From NCBI GenBank assembly GCA_019009955.1, contig CM032232.1:70361001-70425000 (forward strand): DNA of 64,000 bases. The letters are read 5' to 3'. How positions within the stretch are numbered: the first letter of the stretch is position 1; every line of letters begins with the position of its first letter. This DNA is from Riptortus pedestris. Taxonomy: Eukaryota > Arthropoda > Insecta > Hemiptera > Alydidae. The notes under the pieces were generated by a model. It was given only the letters and a program-made list of their open reading frames with translations, was not told the origin of the DNA and ran no database searches. Shown here in pieces: positions 32,867 through 45,018 of this stretch. The translations under genes and the position numbers were made by a program.

Positions 32867-33594
32867 TTGTCAGAAAAACCAATGTATGATTCTTCCAAGA
32901 GTTTCACAGTATAATATATACCTGCTCAGTAGCATAGCACATATAATCATAGCTTCATACACTTTATTTACTCATAAATACAATGCAGATTCCATAAATA
33001 GAAAATTGTAGCAGTATATCAATTCTCTTCACAAGATCTGTGCTGAATATTTTTTTAAGGCCGAGGGAGACACGAATCGGTACTGGAACAGTTGAGACTA
33101 CATATCACATCTCCTCTATCAAATGGTTGAGAAGGAATATGGTTATTATGTATATCTGTCTGTCAAGTTCCAGCAGTTCTAGACCAGAGTAGAAAGTCTT
33201 ATATTATAGTGATTACAGTCAGTGGGAAAACTTAACAAGACTATTAGGTTGACGAGAAAGGCACAGAAAAGCACTTTTCTCTAATGTTGGAAAAGGAGTT
33301 AGCGTATCTGATAGCTTAAGCTAGGTTAATACTGCTGTATGGAGTACCACTTATTATTGCCAGTAAGAAACCTATTATTAGAAGATCCAATGAGAATAGT
33401 AAGTACAGAATTAAGTACATGGAAGCTTCCTGTTCTGCTGGAAAGACTGATTGTCGGGTCGTTTTGGAGAAAATATGTAAGGTCTAGGCATGTTCAACAG
33501 GTAGTAAATGATTGGGAGAAGACAAACATAAAATTCTGAGTGTCTGTCGGAAGTTGTTGCTTCTATGCAGAGAAATCTTTTTGCTTTTAATGTT
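32867..33594. other. No gene identified
   Basis: A 66-codon frame (33339-33539) lies upstream of the LINE relic and could be part of it, but I see no RT motif in it. Confidence 0.35.
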
Positions 33595-33860
33595 TGCCCA
33601 GGGCCGTAAAGGTCCCAATGAACAAAAGGATCACTAGTCTCACAGTTATTTATGGAAGTGAAAGTAGACTCTCACCATCGAGAGCCCTTTTGGGCTGAGA
33701 AAGTAGCCCTAAGAAAGATATCTCGAGCCATAAAAGATCAGCAGAAATGGAGGAGCAGGTGTTAACTTCGAGAAAATGGATATGTATGGCGAACTTGACA
33801 ATATCTGTGCTAATATGTAGTCTAGTGGCAAGATGGCATGCCAAATGACTTGCTGAAAAT
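33595..33860 (+). pseudogene. Decayed LINE reverse transcriptase C-terminus
   Basis: Across shifted frames and stops, plus-strand translation gives LTVIYGSES (about 33635-33662), EKVALRKISRAIKDQQKWRS (33697-33756) and further scattered residues. This is the order of the RT-downstream region of RTE/Jockey-like Pol proteins: a YGSE motif, then E-x-K-x-LRKI...W-R-R. The region is too damaged for a firm family call. No endonuclease or catalytic RT box is visible. Confidence 0.45.
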
Positions 33861-36386
33861 AGAAACCCACTTCTGGTTGATGCTATCTGTTGTTGTTGGA
33901 AGTTAGGTAGTTCCAAGGGCTATATAGAACTTGTACTTCAGAAAAAGTGCTGCAATTCGAGCCCAAGATGAGTTTTCCCCTAAACAATATACTCATAATA
34001 TTCATTACCGTCAATATATTTTTACAAATTGTGAACTTTCGTAAGCTGCTTAATAAGAGAAATTCCGATTCCGGGTCATGAGATTTTCAGATTTTGGTCT
34101 GGTATATTTCTAAACCTCTGTTATAAAACGTCATATTCAAGTCTTTCTTGGACAGTGTTCTTACTGAGAGAGAGAATGAGTATTTCAGTTTATGGCATCT
34201 GTATTCCTTTAATCAGGAGTGAATCTATAACTAAACAAACCTGACAGTCGGCACTATGAACCTTGTTCTGTACACAACGTGTACCATTGTGCCCACATGC
34301 GGATAATTGGTACAAAATGTTAAGAGGAACTTTATCGAAGTTGGCTTTTCTTTTGCTCATAAGGACTGAGTCAAGTAGGCGTAGCCCGGTGGTTGTTGTC
34401 CAGGCTACAGGGAGCGCTGACTCCGAACGTGCACTTTGCATAAAATTAAAAACAATAGTAGCTGATAAGGCCTTTTTATTGATCCTTATAGTTAATATTG
34501 CCAAATTAGATGGTAGACGCCTTCTTTACTGGATAACTGGGTAAGTACACGACTCACTTGCATTCGCACAATCCTCAAACATGTCAAATGCTTCAAATAA
34601 AAATAAACAAATAAATAAAAAAGATTCGAAAAGCTTGAAAAAAGCGCACTAGCTTTGAAAGCTTGCAAGGTGCACTCCACGTTCAGCCAGTAATGGCAGG
34701 CTTCAGCGACAGATTGGACAATTGTACCGGACCCCACCCAAAACTTAAATTAAAGAAATCCTTATTCATCGTCTAGCAGATTTATTTTATCAATACCCAA
34801 TCTAACAATGAATATATTCTGAAAGAAATTTAACAGAACGACATTATTAAGACAGTAGAAATACCGATAGAAAATATTTCTCCGTTCTCTCAGTTTCTAG
34901 TAGTTCCTTACTCACAACTCCAAAACCTTAATTAAAATAATAAACTTAATGGAAAATGATATAAGCAGGTCTGGAATAAACATTCATTACACGAAAATTT
35001 ATTACATTTTTCAATAGGAGGAAAATAAACTTTTGAGGAAGTGAAAATTTGTTAATTTTAATTCTTAAGTAGTTGTGTTATTAAAAATTCAATTAGTTAA
35101 TTTTCCTTAATAAGATTAATAATCACGATAATAAAATGATTCTCTGAAAAGGTAACTCAAAAATAAATTAAGAAAAATACTTGAAGCAACTGTCTTTTTG
35201 AATATTTATTTTATTCAGTTGATATTTATTTAGGTTTTTTCCCATAGTTTTATTACATGTTTTTAAAGATTAAAAATTAATTTGTATTTAAAATGAATAA
35301 TGAATAGTTAAAGTTATAAGGCTGTCTGCAATAAGCATTATATACGTAATCAAATAACACACATTTCAAATTAGTAGCAAACTAAGGTTACTAGGTTGTA
35401 AAAATATTCTTGCAATTAAGCATTATAAATTATTTTCATAAAAAGCAACTGTCGTGTTTTACCTGTATTACATATATTGACGGCCCGGAATTATATGCAA
35501 GCTTGTAATTATGTGTAAAATGTCATATGAATTTAATAAAATGATTGAAATACACGAAGGTTGAAAGCAAAAAGGTAATACAACGCGTAGGTAACAAAAT
35601 AAGAAATATGAAACATAATTTGGGAATTCATTCAATGATTATTACACCTTGTATAGATTAAAGGTCGTAAAACAAACTTTGTATTATAGTTTACTAAAAA
35701 AACAATGTTATTGGTCCTATTTTAGGCAAATTACTCAAAAGAGAATTACCGTAAAGAGTATTGCAAGAATACCTATGCCCAGTAACATTTCATTTTGATG
35801 ACAAAGCACTTATGTGGGTTTGTGTGGAGATGATTACGTGTGATATGTGTGAACTTGTGTGGTTTTAGAACTAAGTTTATTTACCATTGGTTGGAAATTG
35901 GTCCAGAAGCATGGGGGGTTGTTGGGGATAGAAACAAGATTTTGGAATTATCTTCCTCAGTTAAAATAAGAGAGTAATATGTACGAATAATAAATACCAT
36001 TTTCGTAGATCATAAACAACAAACTTCAAATTACGTATAAGAAAAGGCAGAAAAGGAATCCTTGGTTTAAACCAGTTGTCTACGAATGGCCTCTGTCGCT
36101 TTGATTAGAACATTGTAAAGAAATAACGCATTTTTAATTGGTTCTTGCCCTTGATCTGCTTCCCTTAACATAAGGTACTCAAAGTGACACTAAATTCGTA
36201 TAGACGTCTTATATACAATATACACGATCTTATTTTTGACCCCTCTTACATAATTTTAATTTAAAATTTATGCCTAGGAGCCTGTATTTAATTTAATCCT
36301 TCCTAATATAAGTATAAAATATGTCTAGCGAATTTCCATCAAAATTTTCAAGCATTAATTGTTCGAAGATTCATTTTACGCAAATG
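33861..36386. other. No gene identified, about 2.5 kb
   Basis: Both strands have frames near 34190-34544 and 34492-34737 without recognisable motifs. A segment at 34625-34735 (GAAAAGCTTGAAAAAAGCGC, GCTTTGAAAGCTTGCAAGG) has the look of a PLE-type 3' end, but I could not align it convincingly. The remainder is AT-rich. Confidence 0.35.
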
Positions 36387-36937
36387 AAGGGTTTGCTGCT
36401 AAAAGGAGGCAGCTCCATCCCACAGCTGTTGGGAGTTATAAACACTTTCTTGTGCCAAAAAAAACCCTCTTTTATTTGGCACAAAAAGGATGCAGCTTCA
36501 ATCGTTATGATGTTATTTTCGTTATAATGATGTTATTTTCGTATTTTATCTTATTCGTTATAATGTTATTTTCTGTTTGTAAAACCAATAATTTTGCTGT
36601 ACTTTATTTTCAGTTTTCTTTGAATAAAAAATACATAATAATAGTACATTCTATTTATTTTTACACCTTTTTCCAAGACATAACATATTCCTTCATTCCT
36701 CATATTACATACTTTTGGGCAAAAAAGAGGTAGCTCCAAGGATCATCCACATACCACCAACATTTGGATGATATTTTTTGAATGAAAATACTGTTCTAAT
36801 ATGTAAACACCATAATTGAAAGTAAGCAACAACAATATTTTTACATAACTTAAAATTTGAATTTTTTAAACGTTTTTTTTTTTGGTTTCCCGAAAACTGG
36901 AAAAAATGGAGCTACCTCCTTTTTGCAGCAAACCCTT
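36387..36937. mobile_element. TIR element, 551 bp, 6-bp TSD, superfamily unknown
   Basis: Terminal inverted repeats of about 33 bp (left AAGGGTTTGCTGCTAAAAGG, right ending CAGCAAACCCTT) match at about 30 positions and are flanked by CAAATG at 36381-36386 and 36938-36943. The interior contains a short tandem repeat of a roughly 20-bp unit (ATGATGTTATTTTCGTTATA-like, 36500-36570). An internal frame (36359-36733) starts outside the left TIR and crosses the terminus, so it is not a transposase. The sequence is a non-autonomous DNA transposon. A 6-bp TSD is not diagnostic of a common superfamily. Confidence 0.75.
36500..36572 (+). repeat. Short tandem repeat inside the TIR element
   Basis: GTTATGATGTTATTTTC, GTTATAATGATGTTATTTTC and GTTATAATGTTATTTTC follow one another with one divergent unit. 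Confidence 0.7.
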
Positions 36938-36943
36938 CAAATG

Positions 36944-37749
36944 TAAGTTTGCAGCTACTGGTTTATGATTAATGGCGAATGGTCAATTATTGATGGATGT
37001 TTATAATGTAACCTTGTGCAAACTAGCATGTAACCTGGTGACAAACATGTAACCTTGTCCATGTTCGCTACTCGAGCTGGTTGGGTCCTGCCATAGGGGG
37101 CCTTGAACGACTTAGAGGTTCTTCACATCTGTTCCTTCTCTTCTTATTCTCTTCCACACCTCACATAACGAACCGTATATGGGTTACGGGGAGGTTGTCC
37201 TCATGACATGAGTTTTTATGAATGCGTTAAATTGCCCACCAATCCCCTAATTATATTGTATGCCTACTTTTAATTTAAGATGCTAACAATAAAGTACTTA
37301 TCACTTTATGAGTCACTATTGAGTAGAAATAAATAAAAATAAGAAAATATAAAATGCATTCATATTTATGTTTATTATCACTTTAGCAAACATTTTCAGG
37401 TTTTGAAGGGCAAAGAAATCATCAAATTAGGGGCAGTGGAATTCCATTTGTATCATTTCTTTGGAACGTAATTTACACAAAGCCAATTCATATGGTGACA
37501 TAGGAATCTCGCGAAGGGAAAATATCTGAAAAAGTTGATTTCAAATAATATGAAATGTAAGGGTTAATACAACGGCCTTGAGTGGGACAAGAAGTAATCC
37601 TTGGATTCCTTGCCCAAGACAACGAATTAGATAGTGATGGCTTGCTGATCAGGATAGAAAACGAAGGTGACATGGTAAAACTTATTAAGAAATCAATGAT
37701 ATAAATTCTACTGGTATAAAATGTATTTGGAGTAATTATTTCTGTTTAT
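36944..37749. other. No gene identified
   Basis: AT-rich to moderate composition. A minus-strand frame at 37488-37673 has no motif. Confidence 0.4.
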
Positions 37750-37893
37750 GAATCCATTTTTGAGGTGCTGGATGGTGAAGGAATTATTATCTCAGGTAAG
37801 AAAAGAAAAGGCCTCGCTCCTCAACAGTAGTTTAATCTGTGCGACAGAGCGCTTTCAAGGCATACGCTCCATCATCAGTGACCTGCTGGCAAA
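37750..37893 (-). mobile_element. PLE 3' end fragment with CTGATGA core
   Basis: The same sequence as each arm of the inverted PLE at 61149-61416. In minus orientation it reads CTGATGATGGAGCGTATGCC, TTGAAAGCGCTCTGTCGCAC, ..., CTTACCTGAGATAATAATTC, CTTCACCATCCAGCACC. The hammerhead-like core keeps CTGATGA and GAAA, but stem II has lost a pair compared with 61296. No coding part is present. Confidence 0.65.
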
Positions 37894-39354
37894 CATTTAC
37901 CATTAAAAACGTCGTATAAGATGTCATTTAATTAAAAGATAATAAATATATGTACACATTGAAGGTCAAGAATTAGAACATAAAACTTAAGAGTACAAAT
38001 TAGTGGCCCAGTGAATTATATGAAGAAAAATATTTTTACAGATTTAAATTAAAAGCTTCCCATAAAATACATACAAAAAATTTTAATAAATATTCAAAAT
38101 AAATAAATAATAAAAAGTGTATATTTACAGTTAAAAAGTATAAACCAGGATAAACAGTAAAAACCAAATAGGCAAATTAAATGTTTTTAAATGTTATGAA
38201 GTCTGAGTATGAAGTTTTGAAGTTATTATTTTAAATCCTCACTTTATGCTCGTACGGGTAATAGGGACGTATTATCTACAGGTTACCAACATTTTCTAGG
38301 AAGGTTGGGACTAAGGATTTTATATTGAGAGTTCTTGGATATGATAATTCCTATTGCCCTTGGGGGAATAGAACCATAGATTGACCAACCAACAGTGTAT
38401 GGGCAAGATATTCATATCTCTAAAAAGGATGGTTTGGATTAGTGAATTGTTCTTTTTATGTCATGCATTTCTTTTAAAGGAGACTAACATAACGGGGATA
38501 ACATCTATACTCTAAAGTAAAAACTGGATCTATTAGAGAAAACGTTCTGTAAAAAACGGAACTTCGTTTGTGACATTTTCATCAAATCAATGTGAAGTGA
38601 AATGAACAGAATAGTACTATAAGCAGTGGCTGTTATTCGGCGTTTTATTCCAAAGAATTTAAATATGACAGTTAATTTTTTCTAGAAAGGAAGAATTCTG
38701 TATGTACTAGCCTTAATTGCTCATAACGTTACCTCAACTTTCCTTATTACGTTATAAATCTTATTAAAATAATAAAAGGTATCAAATTAAAAAGAAACTC
38801 GAGGGGACGTAAAAGCAAGACTAAATAATAAATTCAGTAGCAAAACGAGAACACAATTCCCCTTCTTAAATAGAAGTACTACACAGGCTATTTATGTTCA
38901 GTATGCTATGATATTTATGTGTCAGTACCATACCTTCCACATATTTGATAATTACTTTCAAAAACTTAATTAACCTGTATTCATGAAATGCTTTTGTAGT
39001 TTGCGAGAACAAGGTTATAAGAACGAGGGTTCTAAATCTAGTTCAAGGTGATATTATTTAATGAAACTACTTCCTAGCCTCTTAAATTATTAGCCTTGGA
39101 GCTCAAAAGTTAGTACAAATGTGTATGGCTTCAGGGTCACGAGTGGTCTGCCATATTCTTTGGATATATTAAAAACCATATTGTATTTGTTAAAAACATA
39201 GCTAACTGTGAAGTCCTGACAGTTCTAAGGTTTAGGTTATCTTCCTTCTTCAGGAAAGTCGTTTAAAGACGCCCAGAATTGGGTTAGAAATGTAAACAAA
39301 CGGGTCTGCCCGCCTCACAACGGAAAGAAAAACAATTACAGAAATATATATATG
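37894..39354. other. No gene identified, about 1.5 kb
   Basis: AT-rich, single-copy within the window. Confidence 0.4.
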
Positions 39355-39815
39355 TAGCAGAGTATTGTTAACATGAGTAGAAGTGGCGGTTTGCTGATGG
39401 CTGAAAACTGAAAAATGCAAATATCTCGGTTAGTATTCAAGATAATGAATAAATATATATAACAATATTTATAGTAAATTCAATTTGCAATAAGATTAGT
39501 TCTATACAATTTTTCGATTTGACCAATGGTAACGGAGATATTTCTAATTTTCAAAAACCCTCTCCTCCACACCCCCCCTCCCCCTGGCCCGATTTCAGCC
39601 GTTAACGAACTTGATCTTTCTTTTTACTTAAAACGACTAAATATCGAGTTTCGTAACGATTAAACAAAAATTGCGACCGTATATATATACAGTTTTGAAC
39701 GGACCTCATTTTCGTCATCTCCTGGGTTGGATCGATGGACATTTGAAGAAAAAATTTCGAAAATCGCGTCATGAGTACAATCTCAATAGCTGATTTCCCT
39801 TAAGGGAAATCTGCT
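39355..39815 (+). mobile_element. HINE-like element, 5'-truncated
   Basis: Begins in the interior at GTTAACATGAGTAGAAGTGG and runs to the intact terminal palindrome and TGCT, flanked by AAAATG. The TA tract is only GTATATATATACAG. It abuts a copy in the opposite orientation whose sequence resumes at GAAGATCAAGTTCGTTAACG, so it appears to have inserted into that copy before the outer part was lost. Confidence 0.8.
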
Positions 39816-39819
39816 AAAA

Positions 39820-40200
39820 TGAAGATCAAGTTCGTTAACGGCTTCATTCGGACCTTTGGGAGGGGAGGGGGTTGCAGGGCAATTACGAAAATTCGAAATA
39901 TCCCTGCTATTTATTCGGAATATTCCCTGCTGAAAATTTGCATAGAATCAACCTTATTTCAAATGTAATGTTCTATAAATATTGTAAAGTACGATATTTG
40001 ATTTCATGATTATTAACATTTTTTAGTTTTCGGCCTTCAGTAAACCCCCACTCCTACTCATTTCACATTAGCAATAAGCTATTATATTACTAAACACTTT
40101 ATTTGAAGCCTGAATACCAAATATAGTTCTCATTGAACTCTTACGTTTTGAGATAAATGCATATCCGTGACGGACGTGGGAAATCCGCTTAATTAACGCA
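39820..40200 (-). mobile_element. HINE-like element, 5' half
   Basis: Reverse copy from the GATCAAGTTCGTTAACGGCT block to GAAATCCGCTTAATTAACGC, losing the last 15 or so bases of the 5' end. It borders a PLE tail (TTTTTTATTATGTTCATATTC) at the same point as the copy ending at 18744. Confidence 0.75.
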
Positions 40201-40209
40201 GCACATTTT

Positions 40210-40330
40210 TTATTATGTTCATATTCTCTTTTATCCTCCTCTTACTTTTATTTGTTTATTTTTATATTATGCTTAGGTTTTCAAAATCAAAGTTACCGAT
40301 ATATTTAAAAGCGTATTCGGCTAATTTTTA
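40210..40330 (-). mobile_element. PLE C-terminal end, fragment
   Basis: Near-identical to 18755-18860 on the minus strand, including the codons for EYAFKYIGNFDFENLSII and the downstream TTATATTATG / TTTTATCCTC blocks. Homology stops near 40330, where unrelated sequence begins. Confidence 0.5.
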
Positions 40331-40879
40331 TGTACAATGAAAATGTATTTCTTGAGGTGGGTAAAATGTTGGTTTGTAGATTTGTTCCTGTAATTATAGT
40401 CGGTTCTTCCCCCTGGGAGCCTACCTGGCCACGATCACTAATTGCTGTAGGCCGACTTTCACTGGGCATGCGCACTACACAATAGGAGGTTCCTTCACAG
40501 AAGCGGGTCACCTCTTTCAAACTGACATTCAGTCCTCTTTTCGTTTCTCCTCAGCTTTAATCATCGAATCTACTACAAATTGCATCTTATTCAGCCCCTG
40601 AATAGCCCCTCCCACAAAAAATATATATGTAGGTGTATTTTACAACATTTGACTCAAGAAATTAGGATTTCTTCAAAAACTGTATTTTATAAAGGGAGAA
40701 CGAATTCAGAATGATAGAAAAAGCAGAGTCGGCATTACATAAGCTATTAAGACCAACTTTATCAAATGTAAGAATATTATTACTTCAATTGGTGGTTATT
40801 TTAACAATTGAACTTGCATACTTCATAAAAAAACGGTTAACTTGTGAACATCATTTTCCAATTAGATATATATACAAAA
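40331..40879. other. Unassigned, moderate GC at 40390-40520
   Basis: A minus-strand frame (40520-40305) spans a GC-richer patch with GCGCATGCCCAGTGAA. It runs into the PLE remnant, and I recognise no family. Confidence 0.35.
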
Positions 40880-40935
40880 AACCCGTCATCCAGGGCTGCG
40901 TAAACTAATTAGATTTCCCAAGTGTTGGTATAATA
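40880..40935 (+). mobile_element. HINE-like element, 5' terminus only
   Basis: CCCGTCATCCAGGGCTGCG, then CTAATTAGATTTCCCAAGTG after a run of A. Only the first 50 or so bases are recognisable. Confidence 0.6.
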
Positions 40936-42159
40936 AACTAGCGATATCTCACCAAATATTCTGACTATAAAAATTCTGCGTACAACTGTAAATGATATTA
41001 ATAGTTTTGGAACACTTTTCAATAGCACATAGCCGCACCGATGCGTATATATGTCCGATGGGTTCGGCCTGCAGAGTTTTAGTTTATTATCTGTCCGAAA
41101 GGCGACGTTTCCCTTATTCCATTAATATAAATCCAGTTTTTAATCTTAACTACTGGAAATATATGTGTTCTAATGTTATTACTAACAATTCTCAACGAGA
41201 ATAGTAACATATAGTGTAAAGTTAAGATAAAAATATTTTGTTTACATGCAATTATTTCTGTTTATATTAGATAGTGTGCACAAGTTACAATTGGTAATGT
41301 AAAACCGACGCAGTAATAAAATTATCATTATGTTACTCTGCCCAAGCAGACTTCGTCCCACAACTGTTTTTATTTCTTGTTTTCGCCAAGGCCGAAAAAA
41401 AATCCTTGAATCTATTTATTTTCAAATTTAAATGCAATTAATATTAATTAGAAGTACAGCTGTCGAAGTCTGCATTGAACAACAGTTATCGATGGCTTCC
41501 ATCAGGAATACAAAGGAAAAAGGACTGATGTGCAAATGTTAAAAATCACCAATTTCGAGTAACAATCAACGTATTCCCCCTATATACTAGTAACCAATAA
41601 ATTGTATATATGCGATTGAGGCATAGAACGAAGAGAGAGGAAAAATGTCAGTGCTAAGGCAATGAAGAACGGAAGAACAGCAATGCCAAGGGAAGGGAAA
41701 TATCAAGGATTTAAATGTACGAACAGGTGAAAGAGAAAGTATAGAACAGTACAATCATCGTTTTGAAGCAGATTACTTCACAGAGAGGCTACGTTATCGT
41801 TCAACTAGTCAAAACAGTCGTTTCAATGTTTGCAATAATGATAACGTTGAGCAAAATTTTATCCTTCTGCATTTGATTACGACACAGAAATAGTAAATAG
41901 AGATATAAATTAACTGAGGACGACCTTGTAGCAGTGGATAATGAACTGAACTATCACACTAAAAGATGACGGAGAAAGAACTCTTGATTTTTGTAGGTTT
42001 CCCTCAGTTTTAAAAAGCCCCAATTTTTCTAAATCAATGTTTACCTTAAACTACTTTGCTCCAAAAAGATAAACGTTTTAGGCATAGTTTGCAGATTGTG
42101 GTCGACATAGGTTTCTTAGAGTGTGATGAATAGAAAACAGAAAGAATGTGCAGATGTGT
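40936..42159. other. No gene identified
   Basis: AT-rich sequence. Nothing is recognised. Confidence 0.4.
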
Positions 42160-42226
42160 GGTCTGTGTATAACTGGAGAACACGGGAACTCATCTTTGTT
42201 TTACACAGCTTCTGCGTGATGGACTT
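42160..42226 (-). mobile_element. HINE-like element, 5' terminus relic
   Basis: The end TTTACACAGCTTCTGCGTGA, TGGAC followed by TTTTTTT is the reverse 5' terminus. The subterminal repeat is diverged. Confidence 0.5.
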
Positions 42227-42389
42227 TTTTTAGAGATTTCACTCAACTGCCCAGAATGAATGAGCATAGGAAATAAATCTGATCACTTTGATGCAAACAA
42301 ATTCTTGTTTCCTGTAACCTTTTTTGAACCCCCATCCCTTCGAAATTCCTCTTGATGCTTTATAATATAAGACAATTTCGCTATTGTAA

Positions 42390-43265
42390 AGCAATAGATC
42401 AAGTTCGTTAAGGGCTGAAATGGGACCAGCTGGAGGAGGTTAGAGAGGGAGAAATTTGAAAATTCGAAATATCTCAGTTATTATATACCGGATCGAACAA
42501 TTGCATAGAACCAATCTTATTCTAAATATGATTGCTAATAAATGTTGATTTATAAATATTTTCTCTAATATGAGTATTAACCAAGAAATTTGGAATGTTT
42601 AGTTTTCAGCCCAGGGTCTACCCCCACTCCTACCCTTCTCATATTAACACTAGACTGACATAAACCTTTTTATTATAAGCTTAAATACCAAATATTGCCT
42701 TCAAAAGACCTTTATTATGGGAGATACATACGAATTGGTTGTAAGATGACGTGATCAATTAAGATTTTACCTTCTTGTCTGGAAAATGCTAATTTGGTCA
42801 TTAGTATACTGGACATTTAACTGTTTCAGAAAACACTAAATATCATATCTGACAATGGCTGACATCGCACTAAGAATATTGGGGGTTTAGTGGAGGAGAA
42901 TTCAAAAATTCAAAATATCTCTGTTATTAGAGTAGTAGAACAGAATAGAAACATTTTATAGAGCCAATCTTGTTAAAATATTCACCTTTATATCTTGATG
43001 ATATTCAATAGCTGTTCAATATATTTTTTCGTAAGTCAAATATATACGAGTAATTCGTACTTCAGCGCTGCTATCTTGGTTTCCCGGTTTGTTTACAATT
43101 CAGACACTTTCGGTTGTAGATATTAACTTGTAAATTGACTGAAAGATATATTATTCCAGTTTGTATTTATTCCATTAACATTAACGGTAGTGTTACCAGT
43201 ATGCAGATTTATCTGTTGTAAACCTTCCCGTGGGAAATCTGCTTAGTTTAAGTAGTCACTTTTAT
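42390..43265 (-). mobile_element. HINE-like element, old, body present twice
   Basis: Two successive body units in reverse. The first (42395-42770) runs from AGATCAAGTTCGTTAAGGGC to the GACCTTTATTATGGGAGATA block. The second (about 42840-43080) again starts with a CTGACAATGGCTGACATCGC block and a G-rich TTGGGGGTTTAGTGGAGG. The 5' end appears at about 43226-43262 (CGTGGGAAATCTGCTTAGTT). This dimer-like layout also occurs at 55397-57172. Confidence 0.6.
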
Positions 43266-43867
43266 TTTTTGAATCGCTGTTCAACCACTTTCAGTGCTCC
43301 TAATAAAACTCGCTTTTTCATAGGTCCTTAGAATTTTTACATTTCAACATAATTCCCACTTATCAATGAAATTTATTGAAAGGTATGATTGAACCTTTGA
43401 AATATTATTTGAATGATGTCAAAAATACTAGAAGGTGAAAATGAGAGCTTAACTGCTCCGTCACAACTCAGCACTTGGAGAGATAACTGTAGTCGGGCCA
43501 GCGTGAATGGTTTACTCCTAACATAATAGGGTTTTCTTTGAGAGTGAGGATTTAGGGCGGGCTAGGAACAGCTATTAACAGTGTCAACCGTGACATTTCG
43601 ATATTAGCCACATCCGCTCTCCGCATAGGCTCTGTCAACCATATTTCTTTGTGGGTAAAACACAATATTTTTTGACATTTTTAGATTTCACCTTGAATAA
43701 CACCTTATATATTGAGCTCTGTACTATATGAGCATACTTTAGATGACATTTGATTTTGTTGAATAATATCACAAAAAACATAGAAATAAAGAATGAGTAC
43801 TGAGTGCTATTTCACTGTGTCCTTTGTGCCTAAATATTTCATTTTTAAAGTTCGCTCTAATATTAAG
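43266..43867. other. No gene identified
   Basis: Nothing recognised. Confidence 0.4.
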
Positions 43868-44024
43868 AGGCGAGTTCGATTCCCACCCTGGGCAATAGGA
43901 GTTTATTTAGTGACGGAATTGCCTTAATAAAATCCTTAGTCCCATTCTGGCTAGAAAAGGGTGGTAACCTGTTGATAACAATTAGCCTTAGTTGCAAAAA
44001 GTGGACGTTAATAAATATTTTTTT
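43868..44024 (+). mobile_element. tRNA-derived SINE, 5'-truncated
   Basis: Starts just before the B-box-like GAGTTCGATTCCCACCC and continues with the body (GTCCCATTCTGGCTAGAAAA, GCAAAAAGTGGACGTTAATA). The A box is missing. Confidence 0.75.
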
Positions 44025-44152
44025 CTGAAATTTAGAAAATGGACTCTCAACACGCTTGTATATTGTATCACTATTTTCATGAGTCCTAAATCACAAAACA
44101 GTTAAAATCCACGATCGAAAAGTCAACACCTCCACGAAGTTTTATATGTTTA

Positions 44153-44375
44153 TTCGGGCTCAGGTTGGCCGTGTGATTTAAGTCGTTGGTCTTGATCTCG
44201 TACTGAAAACCTAGAATGGAGGGTTCGTTTCCCACCCAGGGCTGTAGAAATTTATTTGATGACGGACTCATTAAATAAACTCCTTAGTTTCGCCCTGGCT
44301 AGAAAAGGATGGTCCCCTGTACATAACCCGTCCCGATTAGTCGAAGATGTATAAAGTGGACGTAAATAAAATTTA
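44153..44375 (+). mobile_element. tRNA-derived SINE, full length
   Basis: A-box-like GGTTGGCCGTGTGATTTAAG and B-box-like GGGTTCGTTTCCC are both present, followed by the same body as the copies at 16845 and 43868, ending AAGTGGACGTAAATAAAATT. It lies 130 bp after another copy in the same direction. Confidence 0.75.
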
Positions 44376-44389
44376 ATAAAACATATATT

Positions 44390-44440
44390 TATTCCTTAGC
44401 TTTCAAGACCCTGTCTCATCATCAGTGTTCTATTCCCAAT
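44390..44440 (-). ncRNA. PLE tail with hammerhead-like core
   Basis: In minus orientation CACTGATGA (CTGATGA 44425-44419), TG, AGAC-AGG-GTCT as stem II, TGAAAGC (GAAA 44404-44401) and TAAGGAATAAAT. Core order is right. Stem I could not be confirmed. Confidence 0.45.
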
Positions 44441-44490
44441 AAATCGGCGATTTTGATACGCTCCTTTCTCTCACAGGAAACATTTAACAT

Positions 44491-44770
44491 TTTATTTTAT
44501 TATTTGGTTTGTGCCCCACAGCGATGGGGATTGGCATAATTAAAATAATGTATTTACTCCTTCATGCACTAACCTTTGTTGTACTTTATTTTCATATTAT
44601 GGAAAATATTCCTTTAATATCTGATTGTTTCTCATATCTGTACTTTGTCTAAAGAATATAATAAAAGTTAATCCTTTTAAATCTTTTTAAGTATGTTGTA
44701 GTCCTATTCTATTTTTTGCTATATGTTTTTGTAAATGTTTATGTGTTTTAGATATGTTAGTATTTGTGGA
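44491..44770 (-). mobile_element. LINE family 2, 3' end fragment
   Basis: Same 3' terminal block (TTTGTGCCCCACAGCGATGG) and UTR as at 4345, truncated where it reaches TAGTATTTGTGGA. Almost no coding sequence remains. Confidence 0.75.
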
Positions 44771-45018
44771 GATTAATTTATTTTTTTTTCATTAAGAAAA
44801 CAAACGCTATACAAATTGATTTTTAATTTTCAATAATCATTAAGGGTACATAAACTACTGAATTCAGTCACTTAACACTAAAATGCACAACTGATTAAAT
44901 TGTGTGAAGTAAAAACAACATAGGTTTAGGATTAAAATAATCTCTTTTATTCCTCCTGTGGTACTGTGGTAGCATCTCTTGTTTGTCAGTTCTGTCTCAC
45001 ATACTTCTAAAGTGATTA

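Noticed and set aside
34190..34737. Overlapping frames on both strands
   Set aside because: Neither strand is favoured and no motif is seen. Possibly part of a repeat whose copies are outside the window.
36359..36733. 124-codon frame
   Set aside because: It starts outside and crosses the left TIR of the transposon at 36387 and has no transposase motif.
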